DNA from: Rhodocollybia butyracea
Taxonomy: Eukaryota > Basidiomycota > Agaricomycetes > Agaricales > Omphalotaceae
DNA: 64,000 bases
NCBI GenBank assembly: GCA_015501585.1
Contig: JADNRY010000051.1
Coordinates: 186,001-250,000, forward strand
Direction of reading: 5' to 3'
Every line of letters begins with the position of its first letter. Position 1 is the stretch's first letter. A program made the position numbers and the translations under genes. Shown one piece after another: positions 11,801-23,809 of the stretch. The notes beneath the pieces are model-generated. The model saw nothing but the letters and a program-made list of their open reading frames with translations. It was not told where the DNA came from and ran no database searches.

Positions 11801-13459
11801 TATGCCATGTCTCCAAACTCGGGGTTTGTCTAGCGCAGCAGAGATCAGATTGAGGGTATATAGATGACGGGATGATGAGAGTGTACCACAAGCAATTACA
11901 GCTCCAGTATTGTTCCTTGAAATCCAGCATGATTCTTTGTCAAAGTGAGCTGTGATGTTGGAGTATCGGGCCAGTGCACTAATTGAGATAAGTCGGACAG
12001 TTGACTCTGGGATGTATAGACAATCGTGAAGGATAAGGTAAGTTCCGCGGCCTGTTCGGAGTTTGATATCTCCAATTCCACAAGCTGCAATGGATGTTCC
12101 ACCTACGCCTTTGACAAATCTAGTAGGGATAGGGCGTAGAGTGAGGAAGTCATTTCGTTCTGGGGTAATGTGTACGGTTGCGCCAGTGTCGCATAAGAAC
12201 GGTGATTCAGCGTCTGAGAGTTTGGTGCGAGATGAATAGTCTGGTGGCGCTACTACAACTGCAGCTACGTCAATATCTCTCCTCCTCTTGCGCCAGTTGA
12301 CAGTAGCCTTGAGATCTTCGAATGCTAGCCATCCCTCATACTCAACCCTACCAGGGTTGGTTGCGTCAAATAAGTCGTCAACACGGTCAGAGGCTAGGCC
12401 AGCAAACTCCGGTCGACTTGGAGGAACAGGGGTGGTTTGACTACCCTGCGGTACATTTCCGAGAACAGTGTTTGTACTAAGGTCGACAAGGTAAGCATGT
12501 CCAGAGGATTTATCTGTTATAATGGAGAGGTTTGACTTTGGGTCTGGTAGTTTCACGGATGTATTGGTCAAGCTTTTTCCATTGCGGTCACGGATACGTG
12601 CAGCTTTGGACTCATCAATCGACTTTCCAGCCATCCCGCCGCCCGGCGAAACACAGTATTCAAACTGGTGGCGTTCGGGTCGGGGACAGTGGGGATTGGT
12701 GCAGCGTACACGTGGTTTCGATGATCTGGAATCAGAAGATCTTGGCCCTTGTGCCATAAGTGCTATATCATTCCCTTTTTCATCAGCATCGGCCAAGGAC
12801 TGGGCAGTGTCAAGAGCAACACTTATGTCGGATGAGGTATATGTGGGTTTTCCCTTTGAATCGGGTTTAGACTTGGCTAGATCCTGTGCAACAAGCCCTT
12901 GTGTGGTTTCGAGCCCTGAGATTCCTGTCATTGCATTTATCATGAGAATACATAGGAGGAGTTCTTCTGAGGGCATTCCCATGGCCCATATGCGAGTATT
13001 TAGATTGGAGATGGTAGAGCTTGTACTAGAGAACTTCTCTATGTGTGAGTATCTTAAGGCAAGGGCTTCCTGTATAAGCAGAACTTGCTTAACAGGGCCG
13101 GCTTTCTCATGACGATTTTTAAGAGTATCCCAGGCGGCTTTGGCAGTGAGAGCCGTATCAATAAAGGATCGTTCCGCTCGAGTGGACTTCAGGGACATGA
13201 ATGAACGGACAGCTTTGTCGTTTATTTGCCAGTTACGGTATGCGCGTGGCTCAGTATCCTTGTCAGGCTGAGTGATAGAGCCATTAAGGTAGCCATCAGC
13301 ACCTTGGGAAAGACTGAGGATTGTCTCAACGTGTGATGACCAGTCTTGCCAATTGTCGGAGTTTTTATCGAGAGATTTTTCGTCAAAAAGAGATGTATTG
13401 ATAGAAATAGGACTGATGGAGGGTTTGCTTGCATCAGTTGCTAGAACTGTAACAGTCAT
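8882..13459 (-). pseudogene. copia-1 gag-pol, frameshifted
   Basis: The polyprotein starts at 13459. Order of domains: gag (UBN2-like), a CX4CX5HX4C zinc-knuckle variant, aspartic protease (CDTGATVHI), GAG-pre-integrase (TWHRRLGHA), integrase, Ty1-type reverse transcriptase, and RNase H ending in the ADAFMKAL motif typical of copia elements. Two frame breaks are visible. One is near 11820-11850, between the protease and integrase. The other is at a six-T run (9588-9593), where removing one base restores LPYSALVGS in the RT/RNase H linker. The RT active-site box reads VHVDN rather than the usual VDD: the second catalytic Asp (codon 9882-9884) is Asn. With LTRs this similar, inactivation is recent, or the breaks are assembly indels. 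Confidence 0.88.
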
Positions 13460-13593
13460 GGTGACGTGTTGGGAATAGAAGATTGATAGCTGAAGGGAGA
13501 TGTGTGAATGGTGCTTCTGATAAAGTTCGAGGTCGACAGATAGGTACAGAGATCCACGTTGCTTCTTAGAGCATACAGAATTGGCCCATAACC

Positions 13594-13863
13594 TGTAGAA
13601 AATCTGAACCTAAATAGTACCGTAAGTTTACTCAGTCGATGTGGTATTCCGACTGTATTAGATACCTAAATAGTACCGTAAGTTTACTATGAGGTATCGT
13701 CAGTTTCTAGGTACGGTAAATGAGTAAAAGAGATGCTCACCTCAGTCGATGTGGTATTCCGACTGAGGTGAGCTGGCGGCGCCTAAGTAATTTATATAGC
13801 AATGATAATGGTAACGTGATCGTATGCGAGATGCGTGTTCAAGGTGAAATATGGATACTAACA
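13594..13863 (-). repeat. copia-1 5' LTR
   Basis: A 270-bp copy of the LTR at 8605-8874, with about four substitutions. Confidence 0.93.
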
Positions 13864-13868
13864 ACACC

Positions 13869-14672
13869 AGCTTGACTCCTCTGTAGCTTCCTGATACCCG
13901 AGCGGTGGCAAGGCAAGTACAGGTGTATACCCTAGCAGTAGATGGCAGAGCGGCAGGTGGCCACTAAGAATATACCAGATAACCCAAAAGTTATCCCCAA
14001 CACAGAGGTCAATGTTTAGGAAGAGTGTTTAGGAAGAGGTGGCGTGAAGCAGGGCGGATGGATTGGAAGTAGCTGGCTACACTAGAGTAGAGGAAGATCA
14101 GCCTCACTACAAGTAGATTGCCACTGAAAGGTAGCCAGTAAGATGCAAAGGGAGGCAGGATCAACTCCATGTTGCTGAGCCTGGTGGTCGAGTGGATTAG
14201 CTCAAGTCTTGCCTGCTCAATGGGCCTGAGTGAAGATAGTCCAAGGAATCTGCAAGAAAGCTGTTGAGTATTGCAGTATAGTGATAGACAGATAGTTACA
14301 CACCTAGACTACACAATGAACACCATCCAGCTGTTGATAGTGAGGGGAGACCAGGGCAAGGGCAAAACAAAAAAATAATGGTGAGTTGAGGGTTCTGTCC
14401 TACGTCGATCGGCCCGCACCGCCAGAGACGACAGCACTTGGGAGCATCGCACAGTGCATTGCCAAAGCAGTCAAGGCAAGAAAAAGAACATGATAGCGTT
14501 GAAAAGAGGCTATGCACAAAGTTTATGCGTTGCGGCAACTGAGGAAATGAGCTGGCTTGCTTTAGGCGCGCCGGGATCACATCAGATCTGGCCAATTTAG
14601 GCATGCTCACGCATTTATGTGCCGTGTTTAAATAACCGATAATAGAACAACTTATATAATGGAAGCAGAAGC
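13869..14672. other. Intergenic
   Basis: No supported gene. A short tRNA-like string (GTGGTCGAGTGGATTAGCTC near 14186) lacks a B box and a foldable cloverleaf, so it is not called. Confidence 0.4.
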
Positions 14673-15301
14673 ATACTATCACGCCTCTAGTTTTTTAAAA
14701 TTTTTTAAAGAAGTACCTCGGAAATGCCTTAAATGTAACCAGATTGCCACCGGATTTGACATGTAGAGGGGATAGTACTCTAGTAAACTTTCTATCTACT
14801 TTTTAGAGTGATCAAATACGTTCTTAAAGCACTCCGGCATGAAGAACCGTTTTGCACAGAGATTTTCAAAAAATCAGTCACATCAAAATCACGGTCTGCC
14901 ATATATTTGATGGCAGGGAGCTTGTCACGCAGAAATCACAAATCTGCTTCAACTCCCTCTAGAACACTATTTTCCCTTTGTATCATCTCGGAGAAGAGCT
15001 CCGATACACTTGATGCTATATTTACACCTACCACGAGCTTTTTCTCGTGTTTGTATCATATGTAGAAGTTAAAATACTTGATTTTCAAGAAAAAAATACG
15101 TACTCCGCACAGAAAAGAAGTTGCGAAACAAGTATCTACTTGAATTTGACAGAAAAAAGACTAATATGTTATGGAATAGATACTCATACTTTAATTCCGA
15201 AGCATACTCACGATGATTTGTGAGCGGAAATGCTCTTAAAAGGCGTTTTAAAAAACTCTGTGCATTTCATCATTTTTGAAAATTGATGGGCATGATAGTA
15301 T
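14673..15301. mobile_element. Candidate MITE, about 630 bp
   Basis: The ends form imperfect inverted repeats: ATACTATCACGCC at 14673-14685 and GGCATGATAGTAT at 15289-15301 (one mismatch), with weaker pairing further in. A TA at both tips could be a target duplication of a Tc1/mariner-like or similar family. The interior is AT-rich and has no coding frame. The short TIR makes this tentative. Confidence 0.42.
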
Positions 15302-15746
15302 AGCTGTCAAAGCCGGCAGGCCATTGTGAAGCCGCCGGTAAGAGTAGCGGCAAGAACGGCAGACTGTTATTAACGGAAGGAGCGGGCGGCGGAGAGCGAA
15401 CCGTTTTCTGCCGTTTTATTACGTTATATGATTCATCAGTTTGGACAAACGAGTAGGAGACACAAACACTTCGCTTACGTTCTCAACTTAGCGGTTTGTG
15501 AACATCTCTGACGTCTAGCACTCTCGCCGCAACCTAAAGCCTTCAGCTCACAGCTCACTTCCAACTGCTTATGCTAATGACTTCCAGGTTCCTGGGATGA
15601 GGATATTGATCAGATCAGATATGAGTGGTACCATTGGGAATATACTCGCTGGAATGACTAAAATTTGAATTACTAAGTATTACTCTGCGCCATCTCCCCG
15701 GTTACAACTTACAACTACTTACTTCCACCGATTCGGCATTATGCAG
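15302..15746. other. Intergenic, upstream of MBL gene
   Basis: No gene is seen. This is presumably the promoter region of the hydrolase that follows. Confidence 0.4.
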
Positions 15747-15754
15747 TATAAAAA
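15747..15754 (+). promoter_or_regulatory. TATA box of MBL-fold gene
   Basis: TATAAAAA lies 37 nt before the ATG at 15791, a plausible TATA position for a short 5' UTR. Confidence 0.5.
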
Positions 15755-15790
15755 CCAACTTTCTCCCATGCCAATCATCAGAAGACCACC

Positions 15791-17012
15791 ATGAGCGACA
15801 TTATCCTCCCAGAATCATCCTGCACTGTGTCTGTAAAAGCATTCAACGTCTGCACGCCCGAGACGAACCTCCCCACCGGATTGTTCATCAGTCCGGTCAA
15901 GCCCGGAAAGGAAGTCCTGTCTGTGCCCGACTATGCCTTCCTCATCGAACATCCAAGCGGCCGGAAGATTATGTTTGACCTTGGACCATTGAAGGATTTC
16001 AGCAAGCTCCCGCCTGCGATGGCTAATTTGCTTCCTCAGACTGGATTGAACATCATCGTCGAGAAGGAGATTACAGAACAGCTCAAGGATTCTGGTGTGT
16101 CTGTTGATGAGATCGATAGTATAATTTGGAGGTAAGTAACCATGCCAGAGGAATTAGAATAAATGTCAAGTTGCTGACTGCTCCGATGACCAGTCACTCG
16201 CACTTCGATCACACTGGTAAGCCGATCGAATACCGCTGCTTGTACCTCGCATCATAACCCGCCCAAATTGTAGGCGATATGTCATTGTTCCCCTCTACGG
16301 TGAAATTGTACATCGGGAAAGAGACCGACCCAAAACGGTACCCTGCTGACCCAGAGGCCTGGATACTCGAGAGTGATTTCACGTACGTTCAAGGGACACA
16401 TGCGCAGAAAAGACAAGTGCCTGAATAATTGATGTTTCAGTGGGCGTGAAGTTGTAGAATTGAGCTGGGAAGAGCCTGATGTTACCATCGGTGGGATTCC
16501 CGCTCTCGATTTCTTTGGAGACGGCAGTTTCTACGTAATGGGGATGCCAGGTGTGAGTGCAAGATTTCAATAACGATCTGAATCCTAGCTTACACTTACA
16601 CAAGCACTGGCCCGGACATCTCGTTGGATTCGCTCGCGTCAAAGAAAATTCCTTTGTACTTCTTGGAGGCGACACTTGCCACCATCCAGGCCAGCTACGG
16701 CCTAATCCACATATCCACAAGACCTTCCCTTGCCCGGGAGGCCTTCTTTCTCACCTTTCCAAACCTGTCCTGACTCTTCCTGACGGGTTCTCTTTCTACG
16801 CAGACAAAGTCACTTCTCTTGCCTCCATGGAAAAAGTTGGAGTCCTCGATGCGCATCCCGATGTCTTTGTGATTACCGCGCATGACCCTACCATGCCAGA
16901 TATCATCGGTTCGGTCCCACAGACACTGGATAACTGGAAGGAGCTCGGGTGGAAGACTAAAGCTGCGTGGGCATTCTTGCAGGAAGGAAACAAAGGCTAC
17001 GGATACTGTTGA
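15791..17012 (+). CDS. Metallo-beta-lactamase-fold hydrolase
   Basis: A Zn-dependent MBL-superfamily hydrolase of about 330 residues, closest in layout to lactonase-like fungal members; the substrate cannot be told from sequence. Five exons: 15791-16131, 16194-16216, 16274-16382, 16441-16552, 16605-17012. Introns are 52-62 nt. The 23-nt second exon encodes the heart of the zinc site: splicing yields SHSHFDHTGD, the HxHxDH signature. Later metal ligands are visible in HWPGHLVG and in LLGGDTCHH. The C-terminal ITAHDP is also MBL-like. There is no signal peptide, so it is probably cytosolic. All joins keep frame and the ORF ends in TGA. The gene sits alone between candidate TIR elements. Confidence 0.88.
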
Positions 17013-17588
17013 AAACCGACTCTAAAGTAGATGAAACTCCGAGAGGGTATCCAATCAAATAAGCTCTTATCGTCATCGTTTTCGGAAGGTCAAGTTACAA
17101 TTGTGACTGAGAAGTGTCCGCAGATCGATCGGAATCTTGCCTCTAGGGAAGCCCCACCCACTGTATGAGATTGTCTAATGCCCATCTCATCAAATCATAT
17201 ATAATATCAGTGTGAGTTTTCACTCCTGCACTGGGCGGGGCTGAGACTTGCTGGATTATATATCGAAAGCTGTATATCAGCCACTATTCGATATAAGCTC
17301 AGATAAACTCAGTCGTACCTAGTGTGGTTTTTCACAGGCGCAGGCGCAGGCTTTGTTCTCAAAACCCTTTCAGTAAGTTCTAGTTCCAGACAATGCTGCC
17401 CTTACTAGCAAACTCCAACCAAACTCACACATTGTAAAGGTGTCAAGCTATTATGTGACTGATCTGAACCACTAGTACAGATGCGGAGCTTGTTTATTTG
17501 CAAATGAGTAGGATACCAAGATATGAGCGGTATTATTGGATTGAAATTTGACACCTGCTGTATTGATAATCCAGCAGTTCCGAGCTCT
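17013..17588. other. Intergenic, downstream of MBL gene
   Basis: 3' flank with no coding frame supported. Confidence 0.4.
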
Positions 17589-18634
17589 CAGACCCAGTGA
17601 AAAAGCCCCACCGAGTTGGTCTGGGTTGATCTGGCATATCCGACTAGGTCCGAGTCTGTCCGGGTACAGCTGGGTACAGCTGGCCAAAATGAAGGGTGGA
17701 TTTTTTTTCAATTTATTTCATGTTACACTTCCAAATCTATTAGTGTGAAATTTCTCTGAGTTCGAGCTTAGGGCTGCTCAGTGTGAGTTCGTGAATCTGC
17801 TTTGAGTTTGGCGCTCGTACTTCCAACCTTTCAACTTCATGAAAATATCATCATTTATGAAGTTATGAACGCCGCCGTCCGGCTTAGCATGTGACATTAT
17901 AATAAGTTTCGACATTTTGAAAAATTTCTTACATCGTTCTTTCGTTCTCTTCCTGTCTGCTGTCACTATCTATTTTCAAGATTTGTTCTTCAAAGCTTCA
18001 ACAACTCCTCAACCCACTTCAGACTAGATAGTAGAGACTTGAGGATGGATTCATTGGGCTGGGCCATTCCCAAGGTGAGATATCTCAGCCTTTTCTTCAA
18101 TAATTTATTGAGTTATTATCTTTAGTCTGTCAACCTCATAGCCGGTATGCCGCACTCGACTACTTCTATTAATTCCTCTATGTTCCAAAGGTGGGCTATC
18201 TCAACCTTTTGAACTAGTCAACTGAACAATCTTTTCAGCTATTGTGGTTGGCCTTATTTCTCACGCCGCTGTATGTTTCTCAGTAATTAGTTTGATGTAT
18301 ACGTAGTTGTATGTATGTACTTTGTATGTAGTTTGTACGTTGTTTTAAGTAGTTGATAATCCAATACAATTCACTCAGACCATCCCATACCATCCCAGAG
18401 GATCCCAGAGAAACCCAATTGAATAAAAAACCGAATTTTCATTTCTGGTGTCACTTTCGGTCAGATATGCCCAGACCAGCCCAGACCAGCCCAGACCAGC
18501 CCAGACCACAACATAGGAAACGGCCAAATTCTGGGATTATCTGGGAAGTCGGATAATCCCAGCTCAACCCAGATATTGCCAGCACATGTCGGCACATGTC
18601 AGCTAAGGCCGGTGCGGGTTTTCACTGGGTCTCA
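17589..18634. mobile_element. Candidate non-autonomous TIR element, about 1.05 kb
   Basis: The left end reads CAGACCCAGTGAAAAAGCCC at 17589. The right end, reverse complemented, reads GAGACCCAGTGAAAACCCGC at 18634. A second matching block follows further in: TCTGGGTTGATCTGG at about 17620 against the inverse of CCCAGCTCAACCCAGAT at about 18557, each followed by TCCGACT. Subterminal CTGG/CCAG motifs are dense and oppositely oriented at the two ends, including four tandem CCCAGACCAG units at 18478-18517. There is no transposase frame. A target duplication could not be defined. Confidence 0.55.
18478..18517 (+). repeat. Tandem repeat, 10 bp x about 4
   Basis: CCCAGACCAG is repeated four times within the right subterminal region of the candidate TIR element. 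Confidence 0.85.
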
Positions 18635-18699
18635 GAGGCTATCAACTCAGTGTACAGATAGCCTATGTACTATTGTGAAGCACAAGCCCACTAACCTAG

Positions 18700-19260
18700 C
18701 GGACATGCAGAGTGACCTTTCCGGACGGTCCTTCATCTTAGTCTTCCATACGTGCAAATGGTTCACAAGGGGATGGACTTTGCAGGAGTCGATAGCGCTG
18801 ATGACAGTTGTATTCCTCACAAAAGACTGGGAGCCTGAGAAGATTGGAACTAAGGCGAGCCTGCAAGAGATTATCGCAGAGGTTACTAGATTCCATTGGA
18901 GAGGGCCGGGGGTCCGCTGGTATGCCCAAGGCTCGCTAGTAAGCGGTAAAGGTGGTGGTATTCCGTTGGGTTACAAGGAAACCTAACGTACTAGCCGTCA
19001 CGTGGGATGGACAGGTAGACGCGACGTGCTCTGCCTGTTTCACCATTGAGGGTTCTGTTGAAGAACGACTCAAGCGGGATGAGTATCGCGAAGAGATTGT
19101 CTTGGGTTGCTGGAAGGCAGACAACACGTATAGAAGACGAGGCGTACTCACTAATGGGCGTTTTTGTGCTTTTATGCCAGCGAGGGGAAACCTCTTTTGC
19201 ATACAGGAGGGGATTTTGAAGTTGTCTGATGATGAGACAATCTTTACTGGGAAGTCCTAG
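18700..19260 (+). pseudogene. HET-domain gene fragment
   Basis: Remnant of a heterokaryon-incompatibility (HET) domain gene. In frame 18576-18986 the HET hallmark WFTRGWTLQES (about 18759) and GTKASLQEII (about 18849) are legible. In another frame (18952-19260) the usual end of the domain, QEGILKLSDDETIF, is recognisable near 19205-19250, at roughly the expected spacing. There is no start or intact frame across the two parts and no C-terminal NTPase or repeat domain. The fragment begins just right of the TIR element ending at 18634, so insertion may have removed the 5' half. Confidence 0.6.
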
Positions 19261-20371
19261 TAGTCAGTTTCCAGTGGATAACTCGCAACGATGGTGGAGC
19301 AAGTGATGAATGATCAATATAGTGGTATTGGGTTACCTGCTAGTTCACCTTCCTCCCTTACGCAACAGGCTATGCCCCATGGCCACAATTTCTGGCTCTC
19401 CTGAATTGTATCCGGCAAGGAACTTCGGGGTACCTGGCCACTCGCGTGAGCGGCAGGTCAAAGGAGCGCTGAATTCTCCCTACTGTAAGCATACCCCAGC
19501 AATTTTTTTTTTAGCGGTGGGCAGCAGCACCATGGATCTTTTCTTGGATGGTAGTAATATTTTGGGCATTCTCCTTTTACGCTCCTCTTTCCTAGACGTT
19601 AGTCTTTCATAACGTTAGTCTTTCCTCAAGACTTTTCAGTGATGTTTACAAGTATATCATTCGGCTATGCCGCAGCCCACTCTATGTATGAACTACAACT
19701 GTACGTCCCCGACGTAAGTCACGAATGTCCGAAGTGGCCTCATGTTGTGTGGTCTGTACCACCACTTCAACCGGGAGATGCCGTATAACAGGCTATACAC
19801 AAACCCAACGTAATGAATAATACACAAATCAAAATCTTTGAAACTTGCCTCGGGGTTGGTTCCCTCTTTGAATAATGGAAGACCTATCTCATTGATGGTT
19901 GGAATATTGACCTCTACCGACGTTGGTATTGCCTCGAGCTTTAAATTGACTCCCGCGGAAGAGTTCGGGGGCGAATGCGAATCGATGGTACTTCCAAGGA
20001 GGGGGTTGGCGAATCCAAGTTCGTCATGGAAATAAGGTAAGACGTGCGTTATAGATGGTCCACTTGAATTTTGGCTGGTCTGGAAATATGTACCCGCATT
20101 CAGCCTGGAAAGATCATCATCCAGTCAACGCTCCCGATGTCACACAATTGCGCGCAAAAGCTTACATGGAAAAGAAGCAGTTGACATAGACTGTTCAGGG
20201 AAGATCAGAACACCGAGAACACCGAGGAAAGGGACCACATCAAGGTTACTCACACTGCGGAAGAACAATCACGAAAACGATGAACACCGGGTTATATACG
20301 CTCACAGCAAACTAGAAAATTACCTGTCATTTTAGTTATATCGATTAATCTTAAGAATGGACGCACCGATA
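19261..20371. other. Intergenic
   Basis: No gene could be supported. The short open frames show no motif or splice context. Confidence 0.4.
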
Positions 20372-21719
20372 TCAGTACTGCGGCGGAGAAAATTCTAGTT
20401 TATGAATCAGATTTTTGCTGAACTGATGCAAAGAACCGTTGTACCCAGTTATCAAACCGGTATTCACGAAATAGGCTACAAGCATTGTCAGACTAGAGTT
20501 AGTCCTGAATGTTAAATGAGTACCCGGGAGAACATCTATCGCATATACAACCCACCAGTTAAGATTTACATTGGATTTGGCAAATGTATACATGAGAAGA
20601 CCGCCGACGAGGAAATCTGTTACTGCTGTAGTGCACATTGATACCACGACTAGGGCCTTGAAATGAAGGTATACAAGATCGTGAAGCAAGCGGACAGTGA
20701 ATCTAACAGCCTTGAAATGAGTGGGTGAAAATTAGTTGAAGATCTTGACTCACACTTTGTAAGCAAACACTGATATCAGGTATCTTGTCAGTTCACGACA
20801 GTCGTGTCGAGAAAAACAAAACGCACCTATCCCGATGGCTAGAAAGAGTAATTGATAGATTAGAAACTGATAAGTCGGCAAGAGGTAATATTAACCGAAA
20901 TCAAAAGTCAGAAAAACAGTCTTTCCAATGATCAGCAAGGCATGATAGACTCAGTTCCAGACATCGCTCACCAGCCCAACGGGGATCCATTTAAAAGTGA
21001 AACGACGTACTAATGAGACGTTCAATTCAGAGCAGAAAGACTCAGAGAGAAGCCTCACATCTCCATAGACGAAGGGCATACATACTGCAAAAATCAGCTA
21101 TATCAGAAGCTACTGGGAGAAAAACTCACAGTTTCGTGGAGCTCATAATCAGTACCTAATATCAATATTGAGGGAACGCTCAGAGATAGACCAACTACGT
21201 GATATTCATGCAGCATACCTGCATTAGGATTTGGATCTGTTCCAAGATGAGACGATTCCTTACAAGTCGAGTCTAGTTACTCACTTTGAAGTTCCAGATG
21301 AAGGGCGGGGAAATCATGTCATGAGGTCCTTCTTGCACGACATAAAAGTACGTTGCGCTGAATATGAAGCATAACTGAAGCATATCTAACATCCTGAGAT
21401 CAGTTAGTCCTAGTTTCGTCTATGAAACAGATGGTACACTGACCATATGAAAGCTATCTGTACGTCGAGGTATAAGCTGAATATTACAGATAAAGCTGCA
21501 CAAATCGTACTGGGATCTTGTGCGATAATGGCTCGATTCTATTGGTACGGAAAAATATAATAGCTTGTACACTCGCTGCACCGCACAATCTACGAGCACC
21601 TGAGGTAAGTCCGTTCAGCGTATCGAGAGGACGAAGTATGCAACTCACAACGATGCAAACAGAATTCCTATCATCATTCCGCCATAGGTCTCTCCAACAT
21701 CGATATGGACTGGGTCCAT
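20372..21719 (-). CDS. DUF6534-like multi-TM protein
   Basis: An integral membrane protein resembling the basidiomycete seven-TM DUF6534 family, whose function is unknown. The start at 21719 opens MDPVHIDVGETYGGMMIGIL, a first hydrophobic helix, ended by a GTGAGT donor. Later exons give ASVQAIIFF, then WMLDMLQLCFIFSATYFYVV joined across an intron near 21425, and then a tryptophan-rich loop. The last large exon (20372-20689) carries the family's conserved end: a hydrophobic helix, then RTNSSLTMLVAYFVNTGLIT. At least six short introns are needed, and several middle joins (20690-21300) are not resolved, so the total length is uncertain. The 3' end at 20372 is the stop of the last frame. Confidence 0.62.
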
Positions 21720-22276
21720 CCTAAGGTCGTATGATGGTAAGTCTGGGAGGTTCTGGGTATATAACCAGGTTTTGGAAGTATTATCACCGACCGTTGTGAG
21801 ATAAAGAAAAACAGGACTGTTGCGAACAGTTCTGTCAATTTCTTTCTTGTCTCTCAATATTCCGTTTATGGTTCATCTGATCAGCTGCTCCAATCTTATA
21901 GCCGCCGCGGCGTAACACAGGACAACCCGAAGTCAGCTAATCAAATGAACACAGTTCATCGATGACATAACTCAAGGTACATTCGACTTGTCGAGCGCTC
22001 CGCAGCTGGGCAGTACATTCTTTTGTGCTACGAAGCCTTCAGCGCTTCAGCGCCAACACCGCCTAAGTGAGCACATTATAAGGGGCGCACCGTTTGAGCC
22101 GTCCTAGAAATATCGATAGCTGGAATTACTCGATGTATTACAGTGTACATACGTCGTCATTATCACGGTTCAGAACATGTTGAACGCTTTTAGAACCAAT
22201 GGAAGGTTAGAGCTCGTCTCTAATGTCCCTGTCAGCGACAGACGGTGTTTCAGGAAGACCACTTGCGTCAAGTTAC
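21720..22276. other. Intergenic, promoter side of DUF6534-like gene
   Basis: Separates the DUF6534-like start from the GCV1 stop codon. No feature is supported. Confidence 0.4.
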
Positions 22277-23809
22277 TTAGCCCCTCCAGTAATTGGGCTT
22301 AATGAAAGGCATGGGTGTGACGACGGCCTTCCGTCTGCGGCTCCTCACTTCAACTTCGAGCTCAGTACCTTTCTTGTGCAAACCGTTCTTGACGTATCCC
22401 ATGGCGATGTTTTTATTGAGCGTGGGTGAAGGGATACCAGATGTGATGGTCCCAATCTGTTCGTCACCAGTGAAGATCTTGGCGCCCTCTGAAGGACGGG
22501 TGACACTCGTGTTTAGTAAACGTATAGACAGAAAAAGAGTGGGGGCCACTCACGCCTAGCAGGGGCGGCGTCAATAACAAATCCTACTCTTCGGCGGGGT
22601 GGCCCATTCTTCAGATGCTCTCGAACTCTCTCCGCCCCAATGAATTCGCCCTCCTCTTTTCTAGCCTTTCCTGATGTTCCAAATCACCGTAAGCACATGA
22701 AATCAAGATGTATCTCATCAAATCCCACCTATAACCCAGGAAAGCCCAGCTTCTACAGGTGATGTTTCTTCGTCTAGATCGTTGCCGTAGAGGCACATTC
22801 CGGCTTCCAGGCGCAAGCTATCGCGGGCACCGAGGCCTGTCAACTGTACGGGAGATCTCGAAAGAAGAGTCGCAACCTCGACTGTCTGCGATGGAGGGAT
22901 TGAAATCTCGAAACCATCTTCACCAGTATAACCACCACGGGCGACGTGCAATTTGATGCCTTCGAGAGGAACGAACGCAGACGTTCCAAATGTAAGTTTC
23001 TGTAGATCGAAAGAAGTGAAAGCTTGAAGGTAAGACGCAGCTTTGGGTCCTGGAAGATTCGATGTCAACAAAAGCGAATTCAACGGGAATGATCGCCTTG
23101 TTGCAAACCTTGCAAAGCCAATAAGCCCCAGTCTTCTAAAACTTCCATTTCGACCTGACCCTTCTTTGCATTTTCACCTGAGTTCCACTCAGCGAGCTTC
23201 TCCGTGAACCAGGCCAAATCGCGATCTCTGCGACCGGCGTTTGTCACTACATAATAGGCATCATCGGCGTGTTTCGTGACCACCGTATCATCGATGATTC
23301 CGCCTTGCTCGTTCAAAAGAACTGACAGTGTTGAACTGTAAGGATTGAGTGATGATAGTGATGATGGTGTCAGCCATTCCAGGAACTGCGTCGCGGTGGC
23401 GCCGCGGAAACTACGCATACATATTAGCTTGAGCACTGTCCCAGTCCACCACAGAGCTCACTTCGACTGAACCATATGCCCAACATCAAAAAGCCCTGCA
23501 CTACTGCGAACATGATTATGACTGGCAACTGCAATGAATATCAGCTACACTGGATACAACACCAGGTCCAGAACATACCTTGGCCGACATCGCCATACGC
23601 AAGAGGCATCGAATATCCCGCGAAAGGAACCATTTTCGCGCCGTTTTCAACATGAAAATCGTAGAGACCAGTTTTTCTTAACTGATTTGTTCGTTAAACG
23701 TTGAATTCGGGCAAGTTTGTCGCATTACCTGTCCGGTTTCGGTTGCATATTTTCGAGAAGAGACTTTGAGAGCTTGACGGGCAATGACAGTCGGACGCAG
23801 GAGGAGCAT
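22277..23809 (-). CDS. GCV1: Glycine cleavage system T-protein (aminomethyltransferase)
   Basis: Mitochondrial T-protein. It transfers the aminomethyl carbon of glycine to tetrahydrofolate, releasing ammonia, as part of the glycine decarboxylase complex with P, H and L proteins. The start at 23809 gives an arginine-rich presequence ([20 protein letters not shown]) followed by [26 protein letters not shown], the family N-terminus, after a 47-nt intron at 23682-23728. Further signatures: [32 protein letters not shown] (folate site region), [18 protein letters not shown] and [12 protein letters not shown]. The C-terminal exon ends with [19 protein letters not shown] before TAA at 22277. Introns are short and phase-consistent. 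It appears complete and functional. A single-copy housekeeping gene, it marks this as host sequence. Confidence 0.95.

Larger units (their letters stand above)
8605..13863 (-). mobile_element. Ty1/copia LTR retrotransposon, copia-1
   Basis: A complete structure on the minus strand. Two 270-bp LTRs (8605-8874 and 13594-13863) differ at about four positions by eye, and the 5-bp target duplication ACACC lies outside both. The primer binding site next to the 5' LTR (13583-13593, minus strand) reads GGTTATGGGCC. This matches the anticodon arm rather than the 3' end of initiator methionine tRNA, as in Drosophila copia half-tRNA priming. A purine-rich tract lies just inside 8875-8890. The gag-pol region is broken by two frameshifts, so this copy is probably not autonomous. 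Confidence 0.93.

Noticed and set aside
12522..13112. Plus-strand 196-codon ORF
   Set aside because: Antisense to copia-1 gag; no motifs or promoter.
14170..14250. tRNA-like string GTGGTCGAGTGGATTAGCTC
   Set aside because: Resembles a tRNA A box, but there is no B box, no acceptor-stem pairing and no poly-T end.
18041..18290. Small spliced ORF starting MDSLGWAIPK
   Set aside because: Plausible splice signals give a short hydrophobic peptide, but it lies wholly within the candidate TIR element and has no recognisable family or clear stop exon.
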